A stretch of DNA of 64,000 bases from Streptomyces bluensis (GTDB taxonomy: Bacteria > Actinomycetota > Actinomycetes > Streptomycetales > Streptomycetaceae). The stretch spans positions 459,873-523,872 of the forward strand of contig NZ_BMVM01000004.1 in assembly GCF_014650715.1 (NCBI RefSeq), read 5' to 3'. This document shows positions 25,643 through 34,477 of the stretch, one piece after another. The translations under genes and the position numbers were made by a program. Position 1 is the first letter of the stretch, and the number at the start of each line of letters is the position of its first letter. The notes beneath the pieces were generated by a model that did not search any database, was not told the DNA's origin, and was given only the letters and a program-made list of their open reading frames with translations.

Positions 25643-26419
25643 GTGCCGCGCATGCTCGACGTCAGCGACGACGTACGCGCCGAGATCGGCGACGAAGAAG
25701 CAGACCGGCTGCTCGCCGGAGAGAACGCCCCCGGCAGTTACGACTGCACGTCCTGCCGCACCCCGGGCGACTCCGAGCAGGAGCGCACCAGCACCGTCCT
25801 GTTCATCGGCGACGAGACCGCCGTCCTCGCCTTCGCCCACGCCACCTGTCTGCCCTCGCAGGTCGTCCAGGTCACGGAGGAGCAGTTGCAGGGCGCCGTC
25901 CGGTCCATCTCGGCCGACAGCGGCACCGCCAAGGCCGCGGTCGAGCAGGCCGTGCTGGGCGTCACCAGCGGACTCGTCCTGATCAACGGCGAGTTGCACC
26001 CTGCGCTCGTCGTCGAACCGACCGCCCCCATCGCCCGCCCCGGCACGACCACCACGGGCGACGACTTCCTGCCGCTGCTCATCGAACAGGGCTTCATGCC
26101 GCTGACCGAGATCGACTCGGTCCCGTCGGTGCTGCACGGCTGGTCCGTGCTGCTCGCCATGGGCCAGCTGCACGCCATCCTCCAGCCGGGCAGCGACGGC
26201 AGCGGCCGGCCGGTCGCCTGGTGGCAGGCCCACCAGGCGCTCCAGGTCGCCGACAGCTGGCGCGCGGCCGCCAACAAGCACCAGCAGGTGCTGCTGTTCG
26301 CGGCCCCGGTCGGCTCGATCGGCCGCCAGCCCCGCGAGGACCTGCTGCGCGACGCGCTCGACAAGGCCGCGGCGAACGGGAAGCTGGTGGCGGCGACGCT
26401 TCCCCTGGCCGGCACGTGA
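25643..26419 (+). CDS. Conserved hypothetical protein with an N-terminal CxxC
   Basis: A 258-residue soluble protein. The GTG at 25643 is chosen because GAGGAG lies 6 nt upstream and the coding-like sequence starts there (VPRMLDVSDDVRAEIGDEEAD). An early SYDCTSCRTPG motif has a Cys pair that could bind metal. The rest is alpha/beta with LVLINGELHPALVVEP and DDFLPLLIEQGFMPLTEIDS, and it ends with HQQVLLFAAPVGSIGRQPRE. I do not recognise a known family; it looks like a vertically inherited actinobacterial protein. Confidence 0.75.
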   Translation: MPRMLDVSDDVRAEIGDEEADRLLAGENAPGSYDCTSCRTPGDSEQERTSTVLFIGDETAVLAFAHATCLPSQVVQVTEEQLQGAVRSISADSGTAKAAVEQAVLGVTSGLVLINGELHPALVVEPTAPIARPGTTTTGDDFLPLLIEQGFMPLTEIDSVPSVLHGWSVLLAMGQLHAILQPGSDGSGRPVAWWQAHQALQVADSWRAAANKHQQVLLFAAPVGSIGRQPREDLLRDALDKAAANGKLVAATLPLAGT

Positions 26420-26484
26420 GCGCTCCGCTGTGGGCGCCGTCATGGGTGCGCTCATCGGTCGCGTGCGGGTGGTACGGGGTTTGT

Positions 26485-26592
26485 TGCGCAGTTCCCCGCG
26501 ACCCTGAACGGGTGCGCTCGTCGGCTGCGTGCCGGTCGTTCGGCAGATGCGCACGATGTCACCGCCCCGCGCCCCTTGCGGGGGCGCTGAAC
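26485..26592 (-). repeat. Dispersed intergenic repeat region (inverted copy of the 579-632 core)
   Basis: TGCGCAGTTCCCCGCG at 26485-26500 is the reverse complement of the core at 589-604 with one difference. Farther on, CGCCCCGCGCCCCTTGCGGGGGCG (26563-26587 region) is a related palindromic piece. It lies between two same-direction genes. Confidence 0.5.
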
Positions 26593-26655
26593 TGCCCCTC
26601 GTCCAATTCGGCCTAACGGCCGCATCCGTTGGGCCATGAGGTCGTTGGCTCAGAC

Positions 26656-27075
26656 GTGCACGCATACCAGGTTCCCCGCCGCCACGCCTACCCGTCGAGT
26701 CCGTCCTTGCGGCCGGCCCAGGGCCCCTCGGCCACGCCGATCTACGACGCTCTCTACGCCGAGTGGGTCAAGTCCTACCGGGCACTGCCCGGTGACCGTC
26801 ACGGCGAGGAGGATCTGGGGTTCCACCCCTTCTTCGCCAACTCCACGCACGGGACCGGCTCGTACGGTGCGTACCAGTCGGGCACGTACAGTGGCCGCCA
26901 TGGCGCGGCCCCGCACGCGACCGGCCACTTCGCCCCCCAGCAGGGCACCCGGCACCAGGGCGCCGCGGCCCCGGTGGCATCCGTGTGGCAGCCGGTCGGC
27001 CGGATGCCCACCGGCCACACCGGCATGCACCACATCCCGGCCGCGCTGCCACCGGGCCCACGCCGAGGACACTGA
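26656..27075 (+). CDS. Small hypothetical protein, His/Gly/Pro-rich C-terminus
   Basis: A 139-residue protein. GTG 26656 (VHAYQVPRRHAYPSSPSLRP) is the likely start; TTG 26629 would add nine residues. The conserved-looking part is SATPIYDALYAEWVKSYRAL followed by PGDRHGEEDLGFHPF, a pattern seen in small Streptomyces proteins of unknown role. After that it turns into a low-complexity tail rich in His, Gly, Ala and Pro (YGAYQSGTYSGRHGAAPH ... HHIPAALPPGPRRG). No membrane segment or signal. Confidence 0.7.
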   Translation: MHAYQVPRRHAYPSSPSLRPAQGPSATPIYDALYAEWVKSYRALPGDRHGEEDLGFHPFFANSTHGTGSYGAYQSGTYSGRHGAAPHATGHFAPQQGTRHQGAAAPVASVWQPVGRMPTGHTGMHHIPAALPPGPRRGH

Positions 27076-27080
27076 CACAC

Positions 27081-27143
27081 GAGGAGGACGGCCTCCTCAA
27101 GGCCTCCGGACCTCCCGGACCCCTTGCGAAGGCCGCCCTCCTC
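27081..27143. terminator. Terminator between the small hypothetical gene and der
   Basis: GAGGAGGACGGCCT pairs with AGGCCGCCCTCCTC with one mismatch; the loop carries a second hairpin (GGCCTCCGG / CCTCCCGGACC). It lies between convergent genes. Confidence 0.65.
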
Positions 27144-27164
27144 GCCGTCACCGTGACGCAGACG

Positions 27165-28637
27165 TCACTTCTTCTTGCCGCGCTTCTCGCGCACCCGCAC
27201 CGAGATATGGATCGGCGTCCCCTCGAAGCCGAACTCCTCGCGCAGCCGCCGCTCGACGAAGCGCCGGTAGCCGGCCTCGATGAAGCCCGAGGCGAAGAGC
27301 ACGAACCGCGGCGGCTTGGTGCCCGCCTGGGTGCCGAAGAGGATACGCGGCTGCTTGCCGCCCCGGATCGGGTGCGGGTGAGCGGAGACCAGCTCACCGA
27401 GGAACGCGTTGAGGCGGCCCGTCGGGACCCGGGTCTCCCAGCCCGCCAGAGCCGACTCGATCGCCGGGACCAGCTTCTCCATGTGCCGACCGGTACGCGC
27501 CGAGACGTTGACCCTGGGCGCCCACGCGACCTGACCGAACTCGGTCTCGATCTCCCGCTCCAGGTAGTAGCGGCGCTCCTCGTCGAGGGTGTCCCACTTG
27601 TTGTACGCGATGACCATCGCGCGCCCGGCCTCGACGGCCATCGTGACGATGCGCTGATCCTGCACGGAGATGGACTCGGAGGCGTCGATCAGGATGACCG
27701 CGACCTCGGCCTTCTCCACGGCGGCCGCGGTACGCAGCGAGGCGTAGTAGTCGGCTCCCTGCTGGAGGTGGACGCGCTTGCGGATGCCCGCCGTGTCGAC
27801 GAACTTCCAGGTGACGCCGCCGAGTTCGACGAGCTCGTCGACCGGGTCGCGGGTGGTGCCCGCCAGTTCGTTGACGACGACACGCTCCTCGCCCGCCACC
27901 TTGTTCAGCAGCGAGGACTTGCCGACGTTCGGGCGGCCGATGAGGGCGATACGGCGCGGGCCGCCGAGCCCGGTGCCGAAGGTCTGCGCGGGTGCCTCGG
28001 GCAGCGCCTCCAGGACGGCGTCCAGCATGTCGCCGGTACCGCGGCCGTGCAGCGCGGACACCGGGTGCGGTTCGCCGAGACCGAGGGACCACAGGTAGGC
28101 CGCGTCGGCCTCGCCGCTCGGGCCGTCGACCTTGTTGGCGCACAGGACGACAGGCTTGCCCGCCTTGCGCAGCAGCCGTACGACGGCCTCGTCGGTGTCC
28201 GTGGCGCCGACCTTGGCGTCGACGACGAACACGACCGCGTCGGCCGCCTCGATCGCGAACTCGGCCTGGGCGGCGACGGAGGCGTCGATGCCCATGACGT
28301 CCTGCTCCCAGCCGCCGGTGTCGACGACCTTGAAGCGGCGGCCCGCCCACTCGGCCTCGTAGGTGACGCGGTCGCGGGTGACGCCCGGCTTGTCCTCGAC
28401 GACCGCCTCACGACGGCCGATGATGCGGTTCACGAGTGTCGACTTGCCGACATTCGGACGGCCGACGACGGCGAGGACGGGCAGCGGCCCGTGCCCGGCC
28501 GCCTCGATGGCGCCCTCGACGTCCTCGACGTCGAAGCCCTCTTCCGCGGCGAGCTCCATGAACGCTGCGTACTCGGCGTCGCCGAGCTCTCCGTGCTCGT
28601 ACTCCTCCGAGCCGTCGGAGGGGATGTGGTCGTTCAT
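27165..28637 (-). CDS. der: GTPase Der (EngA), ribosome assembly
   Basis: A 490-residue double GTPase. ATG 28637 has GAGGTACCGACTTC upstream. An acidic actinobacterial N-terminal extension (1-50) precedes G domain 1 (P-loop GRPNVGKST 58-66, [12 protein letters not shown]) and G domain 2 (a second [21 protein letters not shown]). The C-terminal KH-like domain ends in a basic tail (REKRGKKK). Der acts in maturation of the 50S ribosomal subunit and is essential in many bacteria. It is the last gene of the aroH-tyrA-cmk-plsC-der cluster. Confidence 0.96.
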   Translation of the reverse strand: MNDHIPSDGSEEYEHGELGDAEYAAFMELAAEEGFDVEDVEGAIEAAGHGPLPVLAVVGRPNVGKSTLVNRIIGRREAVVEDKPGVTRDRVTYEAEWAGRRFKVVDTGGWEQDVMGIDASVAAQAEFAIEAADAVVFVVDAKVGATDTDEAVVRLLRKAGKPVVLCANKVDGPSGEADAAYLWSLGLGEPHPVSALHGRGTGDMLDAVLEALPEAPAQTFGTGLGGPRRIALIGRPNVGKSSLLNKVAGEERVVVNELAGTTRDPVDELVELGGVTWKFVDTAGIRKRVHLQQGADYYASLRTAAAVEKAEVAVILIDASESISVQDQRIVTMAVEAGRAMVIAYNKWDTLDEERRYYLEREIETEFGQVAWAPRVNVSARTGRHMEKLVPAIESALAGWETRVPTGRLNAFLGELVSAHPHPIRGGKQPRILFGTQAGTKPPRFVLFASGFIEAGYRRFVERRLREEFGFEGTPIHISVRVREKRGKKK

Positions 28638-28719
28638 GAAGTCGGTACCTCGTTCATCGTGGTGATCGGTGGAGCCCCCGGGTTCCGGGTGATCCACTAC
28701 TCAAGTACTCAAGTCTGGT

Positions 28720-29367
28720 TCAGCGGCCGGTGAGCCGCCTGGCATTTTCCAGGTGCGCGGCAAGCTGCTTCTGGATGCGCTCGGTCGCCTCGTCGAGTGC
28801 CTTGCGCGTGCGCCGCCCACTGCCGTCGCCCGCCTCGAACGGGTCGCCGAAGACGACGTCGACGCGCCGGCGCAGCGGGGGCAGCCCCTTTATCAACCGT
28901 CCCCGCTTCTCAGAACTTCCCAGCACCGCGACCGGCACGATCGGGGCACCGCTGCGGACCGCGAAGTACGAGAGCCCGGCGCGCAGGGAGGCGAAGTCGC
29001 CCTCGCCGCGGGTGCCCTCGGGGAAGATGCCGAGGACACCGCCGTTCTCCAGGACGGCGAGCGCCTGGGTGATGGCCGTGCGGTCGGCGGTCGAGCGGTC
29101 CACTTCCAGCTGGCCGACGGCGCGCATGAAGGGGCCGAGCGGGCCGACGAACGCCTCCTTCTTGACCAGGAAGTGCGACGGCCGGGGCGCCACGCCGATG
29201 ACCATCGGACCGTCGATGTTGTGCGAGTGGTTGACGGCGAGGATCACCGGGCCGGTCGCGGGCACCTTCCAGGCGCCGAGCACGCGCGGCTTCCACAGCC
29301 CGTACATCAGGCCGACGCCGATACGGCGCCCGACCTCGGCCCCGCGTGCGGAAGGTGCCCCGGTCAC
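28720..29367 (-). CDS. plsC: 1-acylglycerol-3-phosphate acyltransferase family (PlsC-like)
   Basis: A 215-residue protein starting at GTG 29367, overlapping the cmk stop by GTGA. The acyltransferase motifs are VNHSHNID (HX4D, His47 and Asp52), a second block around FLVKKEAFVGPLG, and GIFPEGTRGEGDF (block III). It has one weak hydrophobic N-terminal segment and would act at the membrane, adding an acyl chain to a lysophospholipid in phospholipid synthesis. The cmk-plsC-der order is found in many actinobacteria. Confidence 0.92.
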   Translation of the reverse strand: MTGAPSARGAEVGRRIGVGLMYGLWKPRVLGAWKVPATGPVILAVNHSHNIDGPMVIGVAPRPSHFLVKKEAFVGPLGPFMRAVGQLEVDRSTADRTAITQALAVLENGGVLGIFPEGTRGEGDFASLRAGLSYFAVRSGAPIVPVAVLGSSEKRGRLIKGLPPLRRRVDVVFGDPFEAGDGSGRRTRKALDEATERIQKQLAAHLENARRLTGR

Positions 29368-30041
29368 TTCCCGGCCCGCTTCTCCTCGACGAGGGTGACG
29401 ACACACTCGATGACCTGCTGGAGCGTGAGGTCCGAGGTGTCCACCTCGACCGCGTCGTCCGCCTTGGCGAGCGGCGAGGTCTTGCGGCTGGAGTCGGCGG
29501 CGTCCCGCTTGAGCAGCGCCTCGCGGGTGGCGTTGACGTCGGCGCCCTTGAGCTCACCGTTGCGGCGGGCGGCGCGGGCCTCCGGGGAGGCGGTGAGGAA
29601 GATCTTCAGGTCTGCGTCCGGTAGCACGGTGGTGCCGATGTCACGGCCCTCGACGACGATGCCGTTCTCCGCGCCGGCCGCGATCGACCGCTGGAGCCCG
29701 GTGATCCGGGTACGCACCTCGGGCACCGCGCTGACCGCGCTGACCTTGGAGGTGACCTCCTGCGTACGGATCGGACCGGCCACATCCGTCCCGTCCACGG
29801 TGATGCTCGGCGCGGACGGGTCGGTCCCGGAGACGATCTCCGGCTTGCCGGCCACGGCGGCGATCGCCGAGGGGTCGTCCATGTCGATCCCGTTGTTCAC
29901 CATCCACCAGGTGATCGCCCGGTACTGGGCGCCGGTGTCCAGGTACCTCAGCCCGAGTTGTGTGGCGACGGCCTTGGAGGTGCTCGACTTGCCCGTGCCG
30001 GAGGGGCCGTCGATGGCGACAATCACTGCGGCGCGTTCCAC
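29364..30041 (-). CDS. cmk: Cytidylate kinase
   Basis: A 225-residue nucleoside monophosphate kinase starting at GTG 30041 (GGAAAGG upstream). P-loop GPSGTGKSSTSKAVA (12-26), CMP-binding YLDTGAQYRAITWW, VVEGRDIGTTVLPDA, and a LID region with RRNGELKGADVN and RDAADSSRKTSPLAKADDAVEVDT. It converts CMP and dCMP to the diphosphates. It is translationally coupled to the plsC-like gene downstream. Confidence 0.96.
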   Translation of the reverse strand: MERAAVIVAIDGPSGTGKSSTSKAVATQLGLRYLDTGAQYRAITWWMVNNGIDMDDPSAIAAVAGKPEIVSGTDPSAPSITVDGTDVAGPIRTQEVTSKVSAVSAVPEVRTRITGLQRSIAAGAENGIVVEGRDIGTTVLPDADLKIFLTASPEARAARRNGELKGADVNATREALLKRDAADSSRKTSPLAKADDAVEVDTSDLTLQQVIECVVTLVEEKRAGK

Positions 30042-30180
30042 TGTGGGGGCACCTTTCCTGGTCCGAGGTGGTGGAGTGGGGCGCTAAGCGGCGCCGCTTA
30101 GGTGCCCCGGACAAGGGTACTGGGTGCGCGTCGCTCATCTGGCCGTACCCGGGGACCCCCGTGACCGTACCGTCCGCGTC

Positions 30181-30299
30181 CCCTACTGCCGGAGCGCCCA
30201 GCCCCGCTCCCGCAACGCCGCCGTCAACACCGGCACCGCCCTCGGCTCCACCATCAACTGCACCAGACCGGCCTGCTGCCCTGTCGCATGCTCGATGCG
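30181..30299 (-). pseudogene. Duplicated 3' fragment of tyrA
   Basis: This 119-bp block is the same, base for base, as 30404-30522, the last 39 codons plus stop of tyrA and the base just before them. It lies 223 bp downstream of the functional 3' end, in the same orientation. Outside the block the similarity stops, apart from ACG after one mismatch. There is no start or upstream coding part, so it is a remnant. The 104 bp between the copies hold nothing recognisable. Confidence 0.85.
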
Positions 30300-30403
30300 C
30301 ACGACCAACCCTCGACGCCGCCCTCGCACCGCTCGGCGCCAGGCGCCTCCCAGGCTTCGGGACGGCTGCGGCGGCCTCCGACCGCCGACAACGAGGCACC
30401 CTG

Positions 30404-30522
30404 CCCTACTGCCGGAGCGCCCAGCCCCGCTCCCGCAACGCCGCCGTCAACACCGGCACCGCCCTCGGCTCCACCATCAACTGCACCAGACCGGCCTGCT
30501 GCCCTGTCGCATGCTCGATGCG
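30404..30522 (-). repeat. Original copy of the 119-bp direct repeat (3' end of tyrA)
   Basis: Starts TGCCCTACTGCCGGAGCGCC on the plus strand at 30402 with the shared block from 30404 on. The other copy is at 30181-30299. Perfect identity suggests a recent duplication or ongoing gene conversion. Confidence 0.85.
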
Positions 30523-31491
30523 TACGTCCTCGATGTTGACCCCGGCCATGCCCGCGTCGGCGAAGATGCGGGCAAGCTGCCCGGGCTGGTCGTCGATCAG
30601 CACTGCCACGACCTCGTAGACCCGCGGAGCGGAACCGTGCTTGCCGGGCACCCTGACCTGGCCGGCGTTGCCGCGGCGCAGGACGTCCGCGATGCCGGTG
30701 GCGCCCTCACGGCGCTTGGCCTCGTCGGAGGACTGCAGGGCACGCAGGGCGCGGACGGTCTCGTCGAGGTCGGCGGCGAACTCGCTGAGCAGGTCGGCCA
30801 CCGGTCCGGGGTTCGCGGAGAGGATGTCGATCCACATACGGGGGTCGGACGCCGCGATGCGGGTCACGTCACGGATGCCTCCGCCGGAGAGCCGTACGGC
30901 GGACTCCTCGGCGTTCTCCAGGCGCGCGGCGACCATGCTCGACACCAGGTGCGGCATGTGGGAGACCAGGGCTACCGCGCGGTCGTGGGCGTCGGCGTCC
31001 ATGACGACGGGCACGGCACGGCAGTGCGAGACCAGCTCCAGGGCGAGGTTCAGGACCTCGGTGTCGGTGTCCCGGGTGGGGGTGAGCACCCAGGGGCGGC
31101 CCTCGAAGAGGTCGCCGGTGGCTGCCAGGGGCCCCGACTTCTCGCGGCCCGACATGGGGTGCGTGCCGATGTACGCGGTGAGGTCGAGGCCGAGGGCCTC
31201 CAGCTCGCGGCGCGGGCCGCCCTTGACGGAGGCCACGTCGAGGTAGCCGCGGGCGAGGCCGCGCCGCATGGCGTCGGCCAGGGTCGCGGCGACGTGCGCG
31301 GGGGGCGCGGCCACGATCGCGAGGTCGACCGGCCCGTCGGGCGCCTCGTCGGTGCCCGCGCCGAGCGCGGCGGCCGTACGGGCCTGCTCCGGATCGTGGT
31401 CGGTGAGGTGGACGGTCACCCCGCGCTGGGCCAGCGCCAGGGCCGCCGAGGTGCCGATCAGCCCGGTCCCGATGACGAGTGCGGTTCTCAC
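30406..31491 (-). CDS. tyrA: Prephenate dehydrogenase (TyrA) with C-terminal ACT-like domain
   Basis: A 361-residue protein starting at GTG 31491, overlapping the chorismate mutase stop by GTGA. The NAD(P)-binding motif VIGTGLIGTSAALAL is at 6-20, the catalytic His/Ser region is IGTHPMSGREKSGP, and DAHDRAVALVSHMPHLVSS is the dimerisation/active-site helix. A C-terminal ACT-type regulatory domain (VYEVVAVLIDDQPGQLARIF ... VNIEDVRIEHATGQQAGLVQ) would mediate feedback by tyrosine. With chorismate mutase next to it, the pair converts chorismate to 4-hydroxyphenylpyruvate. The last 39 codons are duplicated downstream. Confidence 0.95.
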   Translation of the reverse strand: MRTALVIGTGLIGTSAALALAQRGVTVHLTDHDPEQARTAAALGAGTDEAPDGPVDLAIVAAPPAHVAATLADAMRRGLARGYLDVASVKGGPRRELEALGLDLTAYIGTHPMSGREKSGPLAATGDLFEGRPWVLTPTRDTDTEVLNLALELVSHCRAVPVVMDADAHDRAVALVSHMPHLVSSMVAARLENAEESAVRLSGGGIRDVTRIAASDPRMWIDILSANPGPVADLLSEFAADLDETVRALRALQSSDEAKRREGATGIADVLRRGNAGQVRVPGKHGSAPRVYEVVAVLIDDQPGQLARIFADAGMAGVNIEDVRIEHATGQQAGLVQLMVEPRAVPVLTAALRERGWALRQ

Positions 31492-31850
31492 TGGGCGATG
31501 TCCTTGCGGAGTGCGGCCGCGGCGCCGAGGTAGACGTGCGTGATCTCCGCGCGCGGCCGGTCGGACTCGATGTGCGCGAGGACCCGTACGACCCGGGGCA
31601 TCGCGCCCTTCACGTCGAGCTCCTGCGCGCATATCAGCGGCACGTCGACGATGCCGAGCTTGCGTGCGGCGGCCGCCGGGAAGTCGCTGTGCAGGTCGGG
31701 TGTCGCCGTGAACCAGATGCTGATCAGGTCGTCCGCGGTGAGCTCGTTCCGCTTCAGGATGGCCGTGAGCAGCTCGCTGACCTGCTCGTCCATGTGCCCG
31801 GCCTCGTCCCGCTCCAGTTGGACGGCGCCCCGGACCGCTCGTACCGGCAC
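31488..31850 (-). CDS. aroH: Chorismate mutase, AroH class
   Basis: A 120-residue protein starting at GTG 31850 (VPVRAVRGAVQLERDEAGHM), where the family sequence begins. It follows the AroH trimeric fold: RGAVQLERDE, ISIWFTATPDLHSDFPAAAA and VPLICAQELDVKGAMPRVVR, carrying the Arg, Glu and Cys of the active site. It turns chorismate into prephenate for tyrosine and phenylalanine synthesis. It is translationally coupled to tyrA downstream. Confidence 0.95.
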   Translation of the reverse strand: MPVRAVRGAVQLERDEAGHMDEQVSELLTAILKRNELTADDLISIWFTATPDLHSDFPAAAARKLGIVDVPLICAQELDVKGAMPRVVRVLAHIESDRPRAEITHVYLGAAAALRKDIAQ

Positions 31851-32005
31851 GGCTGTGCTCCTCGCTGATGTACGTACACGACTCGTCACCCAAGCGTAGT
31901 CAGCCCGGAACGCACCGGTGCGCGGCGCCCGCCTGCCGAGACGGGTACCGCGAGGCACGGGAAATTCGGTTCGCCAGGCGTGATCCACCCCGTACGCTCC
32001 CGGGC

Positions 32006-32704
32006 ATGCAGTCCGAGGCCCTGGTCCGCGACCACACGATCTACGCCTGTGTCATGGGGTCGCGCGCTTTCGGCCTGGCCACGGACGACAGCGACACCGA
32101 CCGCAGGGGCGTCTTCCTCGCGCCCACTTCCTTGTACTGGCGCTTCGAGAAGCCGCCGACGCATGTGGAGGGCCCGGCGGAGGAACAGTTCAGCTGGGAG
32201 CTGGAGCGGTTCTGCTCCCTCGCGCTGCGCGCCAACCCGAACATCCTGGAATGCCTGCACTCACCGCTGGTGGAGCACGTCGACGACACCGGCCGTGAAC
32301 TCCTGTCTCTGCGCGGGGCATTTCTTTCCCGGCAGGTCCACGCCACGTTCGCGCGCTATGCCCTCGCCCAGCGCAGGAAGCTCGAAGCGGACGTCCGCGG
32401 ACACGGTGCCCCGCGCTGGAAGCACGCGATGCACCTGCTGCGCCTCCTGACGAGCTGCCGTGATCTCCTGCGCACGGGCGAACTCACCGTCGACGTGGGT
32501 GAGCTGCGCGCGCCGCTCCTCGCGGTCAAGCGCGGCGAGGTGCCCTGGTCCGAGGTGGAGTCCCGGATGACCCGGCTGGCGGCGGAGGCGGACGAGGCGG
32601 CGACCCGCTCCCCGCTGCCGCCGGAGCCGGACCGGGCCCGTGTGGAGGACTTCCTCGTGCGGACCCGCCGCGCCTCAGCCCTCGAAGCCGTCCGCGCCCT
32701 GTAG
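32006..32704 (+). CDS. Predicted nucleotidyltransferase (COG3541/YcgL-like), copy 1
   Basis: A 232-residue protein from ATG 32006. It has the pol-beta-type signature GSRAFGLATDDSDTDRRGVF: Gly18-Ser19 and the metal-binding Asp28, Asp30 and Asp32. The helical half reads WELERFCSLALRANPNILEC ... LSRQVHATFARYALAQRRKLE ... KHAMHLLRLLTSCRDLLRTGEL, the layout of predicted nucleotidyltransferases of the YcgL group. All metal ligands are present, so it may be active as a nucleotidyl- or adenylyltransferase; substrate unknown. It meets the second nucleotidyltransferase gene tail to tail, overlapping by 30 bp, and lies beside ADP-ribose-related genes. Confidence 0.8.
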   Translation: MQSEALVRDHTIYACVMGSRAFGLATDDSDTDRRGVFLAPTSLYWRFEKPPTHVEGPAEEQFSWELERFCSLALRANPNILECLHSPLVEHVDDTGRELLSLRGAFLSRQVHATFARYALAQRRKLEADVRGHGAPRWKHAMHLLRLLTSCRDLLRTGELTVDVGELRAPLLAVKRGEVPWSEVESRMTRLAAEADEAATRSPLPPEPDRARVEDFLVRTRRASALEAVRAL

Positions 32705-33451
32705 CCGGACCCGTACGACGAGGTCGTGCAGGGCGTCGTACGCGCCGGGGGCGTCCGCCAGCGCGGAGAGGGCCTGCGCCTCGTCCAGCACGCCGTGCAG
32801 CCGCTCCACGTCGCGCTCCACACGCGCGTGGTCGACGTCGGCGGCCCCGTGTTCGTGCTCGGCTTTGGCGGCGACGAGGTCCGGCAGGTACGCGGGCGCG
32901 TCCACCTCGCCGACGAGCGTGGGCAGATGGGCCTGGACCTCGCCGCTGCGCATCAGGTGGATCCCGGTGAGCAGCACGCGGAACGTATAGAGCAGCGGCT
33001 TGAGTTCGCCGGTCTTCTGGAAGAGCCGCCACTGGGTGGCCGCGAAGCCCCGGTAGTGGTGAGCGTGATGGCGTGTGAGGACGCCGGGGGCCAGGGCGGT
33101 CAGCTCGCGGTGGGCATCGGTGGTGTGCACGACCAGCGGGGAGAGCAGTTGCTCCAGCACGTAGCCGTTGCGGCGCAGCATCAGCCGGACGAACTTGCGC
33201 AGGTCGTGCGTGACGAGGTCCAGCTCGACGCCGTCCCGGTCCCACATCCGGGAACGGGTCTCGGCCGGCTCGCGCAGCCCGACCAGTTCGGCCGTGGGCA
33301 GCAGGTGGACGCCCCTGAGGTCGACGTCCGAGTCGCGCGACGGGAAGCCGTACAGGTGCGCTCCGGAGACGGTCGCGAACAGCAACTGGTCGGGCTGTTC
33401 GGCGACCACCGGCGCGAGGTCGATGTCGAGATTCGCGAGGGTCTCAGTCAC
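32675..33451 (-). CDS. Predicted nucleotidyltransferase (COG3541/YcgL-like), copy 2
   Basis: A 258-residue protein with the same architecture as copy 1: VSGAHLYGFPSRDSDVDLRG, where metal ligands Asp40, Asp42 and Asp44 are kept but the GS dipeptide is replaced by SG-A. The helical half includes FVRLMLRRNGYVLEQLLSPL and HHYRGFAATQWRLF, then KPLLYTFRVLLTGIHLMRSG, which aligns with the MHLLRLLTSCRDLLRTGEL part of copy 1. It lies 3 bp past the ADP-ribosylglycohydrolase stop, so it is probably the last gene of that operon (Nudix regulator, glycohydrolase, nucleotidyltransferase). Confidence 0.8.
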   Translation of the reverse strand: MTETLANLDIDLAPVVAEQPDQLLFATVSGAHLYGFPSRDSDVDLRGVHLLPTAELVGLREPAETRSRMWDRDGVELDLVTHDLRKFVRLMLRRNGYVLEQLLSPLVVHTTDAHRELTALAPGVLTRHHAHHYRGFAATQWRLFQKTGELKPLLYTFRVLLTGIHLMRSGEVQAHLPTLVGEVDAPAYLPDLVAAKAEHEHGAADVDHARVERDVERLHGVLDEAQALSALADAPGAYDALHDLVVRVRLQGADGFEG

Positions 33452-33454
33452 CCC

Positions 33455-34477
33455 TCAAGCGTCCCAGAGCGCCCCCAGCGACACGAGGTCGCCCTGGTAC
33501 TCGATGCGGTCGGCCCACTCCGTCGGCCAGGCCGCCGGGCCGAGGTACGCGCCCGCGAAGGCACCGGTGAGGCAGGCGATGGAGTCGGAGTCACCCGAGG
33601 TGCAGGCGGCGCGGCGCAGGGCCGTGACGGGTTCGTCGGCGAAGAGCAGGAAGCACAGCAGGCCGGTGGCGAGCGCCTCCTCGGCGATCCAGCCCTCACC
33701 GGTGGCCAGGCAGGGGTCGGTCTCGGGTGACGGGTGGCTCAGGGCCTGCTGGAGACGGTCGAGGGCGTCCAGGCACTCGTCCCAGCCGCGGGAGATGAAG
33801 CTCTCGGGCGAGGCGGCCTGGCCGTAGCGCCAGAGGTCGCCGAGCCAGCGCGTGTGGTAACGGCTGCGGTTCTCGTGGACGTACGACCTCAACCGGTCGG
33901 CCAGGCCCAGCGGTTCGACGCCCTGGGCGAGGAGCCGTACCGCGTGTGCGGTGAGGTCGGCGGCGGCGAGCGCCGTGGGGTGCCCGTGGGTGAGCGCGGC
34001 CTGCAACTGGGCGGCGCCCGCGCGCTGTTCGTCGCTCAGCCTGGGGACGAGCCCGAGCGGGGCGACCCGCATGTTGGCCCCGCAGCCCTTGGAGTGGATC
34101 TGGCTGGCGTCCTGCCAGGGGCGGCGCTCGCCGGCGAGCAGGTCGCAGGCGACCAGGCAGGTGCGGCCGGGGGCGCGGTTGTTCTCCGGTGAGCGGGACC
34201 AGGCGACGTACTCGGCGCGGGTGGCCCGCTCCAGGGTTTCGGGGGCGAGCGGGCCGCGGTCCATCGCGGAGCGCAGGGCCCGGCCGAGAGCCAGGGTCAT
34301 CTGGGTGTCGTCCGTGACGAACGCGGGCTTCGGGAGCTCCATCTCCCGCCACGGCCCGAACTTGGCGAGGATCGACGGGACGTCGTTGAACTCGGTGGGG
34401 AAGCCGAGCGCGTCGCCGAGGGCGAGGCCGAGCAGGGATCCGGTGGCGGCGCGCTTGGCGAGCAGGGTCGTGGTCAT
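33455..34477 (-). CDS. ADP-ribosylglycohydrolase family protein (DraG-like)
   Basis: A 340-residue protein starting at ATG 34477, sharing one base with the stop of the Nudix gene (TGATG). The DraG/ARH motifs are GSLLGLALGDALGFPTEF (13-30), the metal-binding FVTDDTQM (53-60) and the C-terminal TSGDSDSIACLTGAFAGAYLG, which provides the second Asp set for the two Mg ions. These enzymes remove ADP-ribose from proteins, nucleic acids or small molecules. The coupling with an NrtR-like regulator, which senses ADP-ribose or NAD intermediates, suggests that free ADP-ribose released by this enzyme links to the regulator. Confidence 0.92.
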   Translation of the reverse strand: MTTTLLAKRAATGSLLGLALGDALGFPTEFNDVPSILAKFGPWREMELPKPAFVTDDTQMTLALGRALRSAMDRGPLAPETLERATRAEYVAWSRSPENNRAPGRTCLVACDLLAGERRPWQDASQIHSKGCGANMRVAPLGLVPRLSDEQRAGAAQLQAALTHGHPTALAAADLTAHAVRLLAQGVEPLGLADRLRSYVHENRSRYHTRWLGDLWRYGQAASPESFISRGWDECLDALDRLQQALSHPSPETDPCLATGEGWIAEEALATGLLCFLLFADEPVTALRRAACTSGDSDSIACLTGAFAGAYLGPAAWPTEWADRIEYQGDLVSLGALWDA

